From DASRHT01 sp035293765 (GTDB lineage Bacteria > Chloroflexota > Ktedonobacteria > Ktedonobacterales > Ktedonobacteraceae): a stretch of 64,000 nucleotides of DNA. A program made the translations under genes and the position numbers. Where the stretch lies: the NCBI GenBank assembly GCA_035293765.1, contig DATGMF010000072.1, forward strand, positions 1 to 64,000, read 5' to 3'. This document shows, piece after piece, positions 60,084-64,000 of this stretch. The notes below the pieces were generated by a model that was not told the origin of the DNA, did not search any database, and saw nothing but the letters and a program-made list of their open reading frames with translations. Each line of letters begins with the position of its first letter. Positions within the stretch are counted from its first letter, which is position 1.

Positions 60084-61922
60084 TCAAGACCCGGGCGTTG
60101 GCGGACTCCCTTGATTCCTCCTGCGCATACGTACAATCAGGAACGCGCTCACACCAATTAGAATCAGCACTATGACGGCGATCAGAAGCTGTAACGTAAG
60201 TGGCAGGGACGTGCCCGAACTTGTTGGTCCTACCGCTTGATTGCTGGTCGCTACTGTCAGGTTATTGATGACCTTATCTGACAAAGAGTCATTGGGCGTC
60301 GGCAGCGTAACCTGTGGGTTTGAGGGAGGGATGCCGTCTTCCTGGTGCTGACCATAGGGATTTTGATAGATCGTTGTTTGAGGGACGACGGTGATCGTTT
60401 TGCTGACCTGGCGCTTGCCGGTTGCAGAGCTCGCTGTGAGGGTCAAGGTGTAGCTGCCTGCTGAAGCGTAGCGATGGGTCGCGCTTACTCCGCTGGCTGT
60501 GGAGCCGTCGCCGAAGTTCCAGGTGTAGGTTAAGGGACTATTCCCCTGCGGGTCGTATGAAGCGGTAGCATCGACTGTGAGGTCCGTGCCAACCTGTGCC
60601 TGTCCAATATCGCTGATTGACGCGGTTGGCGCCTGGTCGATAAGAGGAGTTTGCCCCAGAATATCCGGCTGATTGAGCATCCAGGTGGTGAGCATCCCCG
60701 GCAGCGCGAGTGACAGCGTCAGCGCATTCGCTTTGTGCGAACTGCCATTGGCAAAGGTGTTCATTAACTGGATGGTATCTTCCTTCTGATCGTAAGGATA
60801 AGACCAGGGGGGCGGGTTGTTATCATAGTAGGTCGAGTTACCCACGAAGGTCGCGCACGGTATCCCGGCCAGGGTAAAGGGGATCTGGTCGCTTCCTCCC
60901 AGCGTATCATCTTCCTGGCGGATATTGCTGAGCTGGTCGGGAGCGAAAATAGGTTGGGCGACATCCTGACCGTTGTCCGCGTGATAGGTCAGTCCCAGGT
61001 ATCCCAGGGCTTGAAATTGCTTGAACACCGCCGGAACAGCCTGTGCCATCAGCGTGCGAAAACGCGTGATCGCGTTACGCTGGGCAGGCGTGAGCTTATC
61101 CTGCGCGGGATAGAGTCCGCTATCTGTCAGCGGTGACATCTCGATATAGAACGGCAACTGCGGATTTTGCAGTTGTCCCAGGTAGCGCAAGGGATACGCG
61201 ATCCCATTCTGCTCTTCGTTAAACATCGCGACAATGTTGTTAACATCGCCGTTAACTGTGCTGTTCAGATAGTGGAATGAGCCGAAGAGTCCCTGTTCTT
61301 CCGCGTCGAAAATCACAAAACGGAGCGTGCGGGCAGGATAGGCATGGTGCGCGCGCCAGAAATCGCCCATAGCCTTCGCTACGCCAAGCTCAATCGCGCA
61401 GCCGCTGGCATCATCATTGGCTGATTGAGTCGAGCTGGCTTCCCCATCGTAATGGCAACCAATCACAACCACCTGCTCAGCATGTGTTACTCCAGGAACG
61501 CTCACCTCCACATTAAAGGCTGGCACTTTTGCCGGGCGACCTAACCAGCCCACGACCGGGAATTCGTCGCGCCTGATCTGTGGCCCGAAGCCCTGCAAAT
61601 CGTGACTGATTTCTTTTGCCCAGTAATCAGCGAACTCATCGTGCCCATTCACACTTACCGGCAAATTGGCGTCGTATCCGGCTTCTCGTCGCTGAAATTG
61701 AGTAGCTATGGTGAAAAGCTGATCATAGATATAATTGGGGTCAACCGTGGGGAAATCAGCCAGCTTCGATATGGAAGTTGGCGAAGCGGTCGGGGTAGTA
61801 ATTGGGTGGGAGGAGGGGTGGGAGGCTATAGTGTCGGCATAGCTGATTGTTGGTAGAAAGAAAATAAAAGCCAGAAAAACAAGGCCATATCTTGTGATTG
61901 TACGTATCATTCGTACTTGCAT
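60084..61922 (-). CDS. Secreted M28-family aminopeptidase with PKD domain and C-terminal membrane helix
   Basis: The protein has about 612 residues. An N-terminal signal peptide (GLVFLAFIFFLPTISYA) precedes the M28 domain: metal ligands His157 and Asp in CHYDGEASS and ANDDASG, catalytic DAEEQG near 208-215. A PKD domain (about 440-530, TYTWNFGDGSTASG) and a C-terminal helix (about 585-605) followed by RMRRRN suggest that the mature protein is anchored to the cell surface. It cleaves amino-terminal residues using two zinc ions. The start at 61922 has GGAG upstream; an ATG five codons earlier is possible. A TATAAT lies at 61953-61958 on the minus strand. Confidence 0.86.
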   Translation of the reverse strand: MQVRMIRTITRYGLVFLAFIFFLPTISYADTIASHPSSHPITTPTASPTSISKLADFPTVDPNYIYDQLFTIATQFQRREAGYDANLPVSVNGHDEFADYWAKEISHDLQGFGPQIRRDEFPVVGWLGRPAKVPAFNVEVSVPGVTHAEQVVVIGCHYDGEASSTQSANDDASGCAIELGVAKAMGDFWRAHHAYPARTLRFVIFDAEEQGLFGSFHYLNSTVNGDVNNIVAMFNEEQNGIAYPLRYLGQLQNPQLPFYIEMSPLTDSGLYPAQDKLTPAQRNAITRFRTLMAQAVPAVFKQFQALGYLGLTYHADNGQDVAQPIFAPDQLSNIRQEDDTLGGSDQIPFTLAGIPCATFVGNSTYYDNNPPPWSYPYDQKEDTIQLMNTFANGSSHKANALTLSLALPGMLTTWMLNQPDILGQTPLIDQAPTASISDIGQAQVGTDLTVDATASYDPQGNSPLTYTWNFGDGSTASGVSATHRYASAGSYTLTLTASSATGKRQVSKTITVVPQTTIYQNPYGQHQEDGIPPSNPQVTLPTPNDSLSDKVINNLTVATSNQAVGPTSSGTSLPLTLQLLIAVIVLILIGVSAFLIVRMRRRNQGSPPTPGS

Positions 61923-62105
61923 CCTATTTCTCCTCATGTGCTATCGAGGCAAATTATATCATCATGTTAAATATACGTCTGCATTCGGGGTTCTCTTTCA
62001 GAAAAAATGGTGACGAATACTATAGCCTATTTTACTCATGTGTGTGAACAGGAAAAGTCATCGTGATACACTACAGGTATGAGAAAAAAGGGATAGGGTA
62101 CGAAA

Positions 62106-63626
62106 ATGCGAAAGCTTGAAGTATTCATAGAAGAAAACGCGCTGGGAGCAGTTCGCCCGGTGGAAGTGGTTGCAGATGCGCCCATTTCTGCCCTGGTAAC
62201 TGCTCTGGTCGAGGAGTTGAAGCTTCCCCAGACGGATCTGTTTGGGAAAAAGCTGGTTTACATCCTGCGCCAGTCTGCCGGAGGGCATATTTTACCGGAG
62301 CATGCGACGCTGCTGGAATCCGGTGTTGCGGCAGGGGATAAGCTGGTCCTGGATTCGTACGTGCTCGATGAGGCGGTGATGGTTGGCGCCTCGGTCAAGC
62401 AGCATTTCGCGGCTGATTCCACACTGCACTCGTCGCCGACGATAGCTGATGCGAGTATGTTTGCTGCTATGGGTCCCGTCGGACAGAGCGGTATTTCGTC
62501 TACCCAATTGCCGGTTGCCAGACCTGAGCGTAAGTGGGGCCGCCGCGCGTTCCTGTTGCTTGGAGGAGCCGTGTTAGGCGCGGGAGGCGTCGGCATCGGC
62601 TATGCTGCCTACCAGCAGTTTCTCAATGGCGCATTTAACGGCCTTAATCATGTAGCGGTCCAACAGCAACCGGTAACGAAGCAGACACAAGCACCCGCCA
62701 AGCCCACGACGTTCACAATGGCTAGACAGCAGGTCGTGTTTATGGGTCACCAGCAACCTGTGCGCGCTCTTGCCTGGTCGCCTGATGGAACAATGCTCGC
62801 AAGCGGCGCTGACGATGCGCTATTATTGATCTGGGGAACAGATGGCGCGGTCAGGCAGACTTTCAGACATCCTGCTGCGGTGCATGCGGTAGCGTGGGCA
62901 GCCGATAGCCAGCGCCTGACGACGGGAGCCGGTACGCAGGTGGCTTTTTTCAGCGTGGCCGCAGGTCGCATGCTAGCTCGCCCTGTGCGTCGTCACAATC
63001 AGATGGTGACGAGTGTGGCGTGGGCAGCTCAAGGACAGATGCAGGCGGTGTCTGCCGGAGCTGATCTGCGAGCGGTTGTCTGGAACACGGTCAATTATCG
63101 CCCGCAGTTTACCTATGCCCGGCATACGGCTCCGATTGATGTCGTTTCTATCGCGGCGGATGGTCAGACGGTTGCCACTTCTTCGCAGGGCGGCTTTATC
63201 CGTATCTGGCAGGCGGCGAATGGACAGGATCTGCATGGCTACTATCAGGACGCGCAGGCCCCAATGCGGGCAATGGCCTTTGCTCCCACCGGCGCGCAAC
63301 TGGCGGTGGGGGGCGATGATGGGATCGTACGCATCTGGAGTGCGCTGACCTGTCAGATGCAGACGGCTGGCAGGTGCCTGGATGTGCCGCAGAAGTTCCA
63401 GGCTTCGCAGATGGCTATTCGTACCGTTGCCTGGTCGCCGGATGCTCGCTACCTGGCGGTTGGTGCGGAGGATGGCAAGCTTTCGATCTGGAATACGGCG
63501 CAGCTTCAGAAGCCGCTGTTCACCATTCAGCACAATGGGATTGTGCATGGCGCAACATGGTCGCCGGATGGCAAACGCTTGGCCTCGGCATCGGGCAACG
63601 TCGCCATTATCTGGGCATTGATGTAG
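62106..63626 (+). CDS. EsaB/YukD-like ubiquitin-fold membrane protein with WD40 repeats
   Basis: The protein has 506 residues. Residues 1 to about 90 look like a YukD/EsaB ubiquitin-like domain (MRKLEVFIEENALGAVRPVE, KKLVYILRQSAGGHILPEHA). A membrane helix (about 148-168) follows. Residues about 208-506 form a WD40 beta-propeller of around seven blades (ALAWSPDGTMLASGADDALL, TVAWSPDARYLAVGAEDGKL, GATWSPDGKRLASASGNVAI). YukD-type domains accompany type VII secretion, but no EssC or WXG100 gene is in this window. A role as a membrane scaffold is inferred. GATAGGG precedes the ATG. Confidence 0.8.
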   Translation: MRKLEVFIEENALGAVRPVEVVADAPISALVTALVEELKLPQTDLFGKKLVYILRQSAGGHILPEHATLLESGVAAGDKLVLDSYVLDEAVMVGASVKQHFAADSTLHSSPTIADASMFAAMGPVGQSGISSTQLPVARPERKWGRRAFLLLGGAVLGAGGVGIGYAAYQQFLNGAFNGLNHVAVQQQPVTKQTQAPAKPTTFTMARQQVVFMGHQQPVRALAWSPDGTMLASGADDALLLIWGTDGAVRQTFRHPAAVHAVAWAADSQRLTTGAGTQVAFFSVAAGRMLARPVRRHNQMVTSVAWAAQGQMQAVSAGADLRAVVWNTVNYRPQFTYARHTAPIDVVSIAADGQTVATSSQGGFIRIWQAANGQDLHGYYQDAQAPMRAMAFAPTGAQLAVGGDDGIVRIWSALTCQMQTAGRCLDVPQKFQASQMAIRTVAWSPDARYLAVGAEDGKLSIWNTAQLQKPLFTIQHNGIVHGATWSPDGKRLASASGNVAIIWALM

Positions 63627-63662
63627 GAGCACGACCAGATACAGCGTACTCCTACAATCCGC

Positions 63663-64000
63663 CTATTCCCTCGTTTCCGCCTCTACAAAATGCACCAGAG
63701 TCTTCATGTCTTCGAGCGCGCGCGCAGCAACCGGGCTACTATGATGTGGCACGCCTGCCAGGGCCTTATGCGCCTGTCGGCAATATTGCGCCAGAAACTC
63801 GCGGCAATACGTCTTCGTTTGTGTGCGCTCAAAGATCGCCAGCACTTGCTCCACCTGTTCTGGTGCAACGGGAGCCGTTTGCTGATAGATTGTGCACAAG
63901 AGCTGCTGATCGCGCTCACCGGCGTGTTCTAGCGCATGAAGCACCGGTAGGCTTTTTTTGCGACGATAGATATCGCCCGCGGGCGTCTTGCCCAGCTCGG
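63663..64000 (-). CDS. Polyprenyl synthetase, C-terminal part (5' end outside window)
   Basis: The visible 112 codons include ELGKTPAGDIYRRKKSLPVL, the isoprenyl synthase pattern (GKxxGxDLxxxKKTLPVL) that follows the second Asp-rich motif, and end ARALEDMKTLVHFVEAETRE. The N-terminal two thirds with both DDxxD motifs lie beyond position 64000. Chain length cannot be judged. The enzyme makes a prenyl diphosphate, for instance for quinones or undecaprenyl phosphate. Confidence 0.8.
   Translation of the reverse strand, partial: ELGKTPAGDIYRRKKSLPVLHALEHAGERDQQLLCTIYQQTAPVAPEQVEQVLAIFERTQTKTYCREFLAQYCRQAHKALAGVPHHSSPVAARALEDMKTLVHFVEAETRE

Noticed and set aside
59942..60136. 65-codon N-terminal extension of the CBS pyrophosphatase
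   Set aside because: It is the translation of a family B repeat and the end of the upstream gene; the ATG at 59941 has a proper ribosome binding site.

Overview
The window is a bacterial chromosome segment, most likely from a Ktedonobacteria-type Chloroflexota or a close relative. This placement is an inference. It rests on the gene mix (large EPS cluster, ubiquitin-like/WD40 membrane protein, K+-independent membrane pyrophosphatase, mycothiol-synthase-like double GNAT proteins), moderate G+C, AGGAGG-type ribosome binding sites, and many short interspersed palindromic repeats in and between genes. No rRNA, tRNA or CRISPR array was found.

Positions 1-9641 (minus strand) form a Wzx/Wzy-type exopolysaccharide operon. 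In transcription order it encodes a chain-length regulator with a fused tyrosine-kinase-type ATPase, a nucleotide-sugar dehydrogenase, a MurJ-family flippase, an O-antigen ligase/polymerase, two GT4 glycosyltransferases and an AsnB-like amidotransferase cut by the window edge. Divergent to it (10195-15111, plus) is a four-gene set: flavoprotein, polysaccharide deacetylase, ATP-grasp enzyme and second deacetylase. It probably makes or modifies an unidentified surface compound. An AI-2E transporter, a left-handed beta-helix acyltransferase, a DUF4388 protein and pyroglutamyl peptidase follow.

At 18575-21214 lies an A+T-richer type II restriction-modification pair (CfrBI-like endonuclease and an N4-cytosine-type methyltransferase). 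Its upstream region is bounded by 12-bp inverted repeats, consistent with acquisition by transfer. A lone ClpC N-domain protein, an Eis-like acetyltransferase, an MBL hydrolase, a P5C dehydrogenase and an MFS exporter fill 21228-27378.

Positions 27621-41676 carry DUF2892 and YqeY proteins and several unusual fusions: cysteinyl-tRNA synthetase with a GT2 domain and His-rich tail, ThuA-like with Gfo/Idh/MocA, and an MFS transporter with a YkoP-like domain. An EF-G paralogue and a PadR regulator close the block. Positions 41719-54077 hold a decayed monooxygenase, an ArsR-DUF2087 regulator, a methyltransferase, serine hydroxymethyltransferase, a double GNAT protein, a zinc-ribbon P-loop protein, a SPOUT methyltransferase, an orphan histidine kinase, an APH-like kinase, LigA and an ABM-domain protein.

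Positions 54350-64000 carry a PLD-fold lipoprotein, a palindrome-rich MITE-like element, a membrane H+-pyrophosphatase beside a CBS-type soluble pyrophosphatase, a secreted M28 peptidase with a PKD domain, an EsaB-like/WD40 membrane protein and the C-terminus of a polyprenyl synthetase.

Three families of short palindromic repeats (A, B and C) run through the window. Several copies lie in frame inside EPS genes or supply stop codons.
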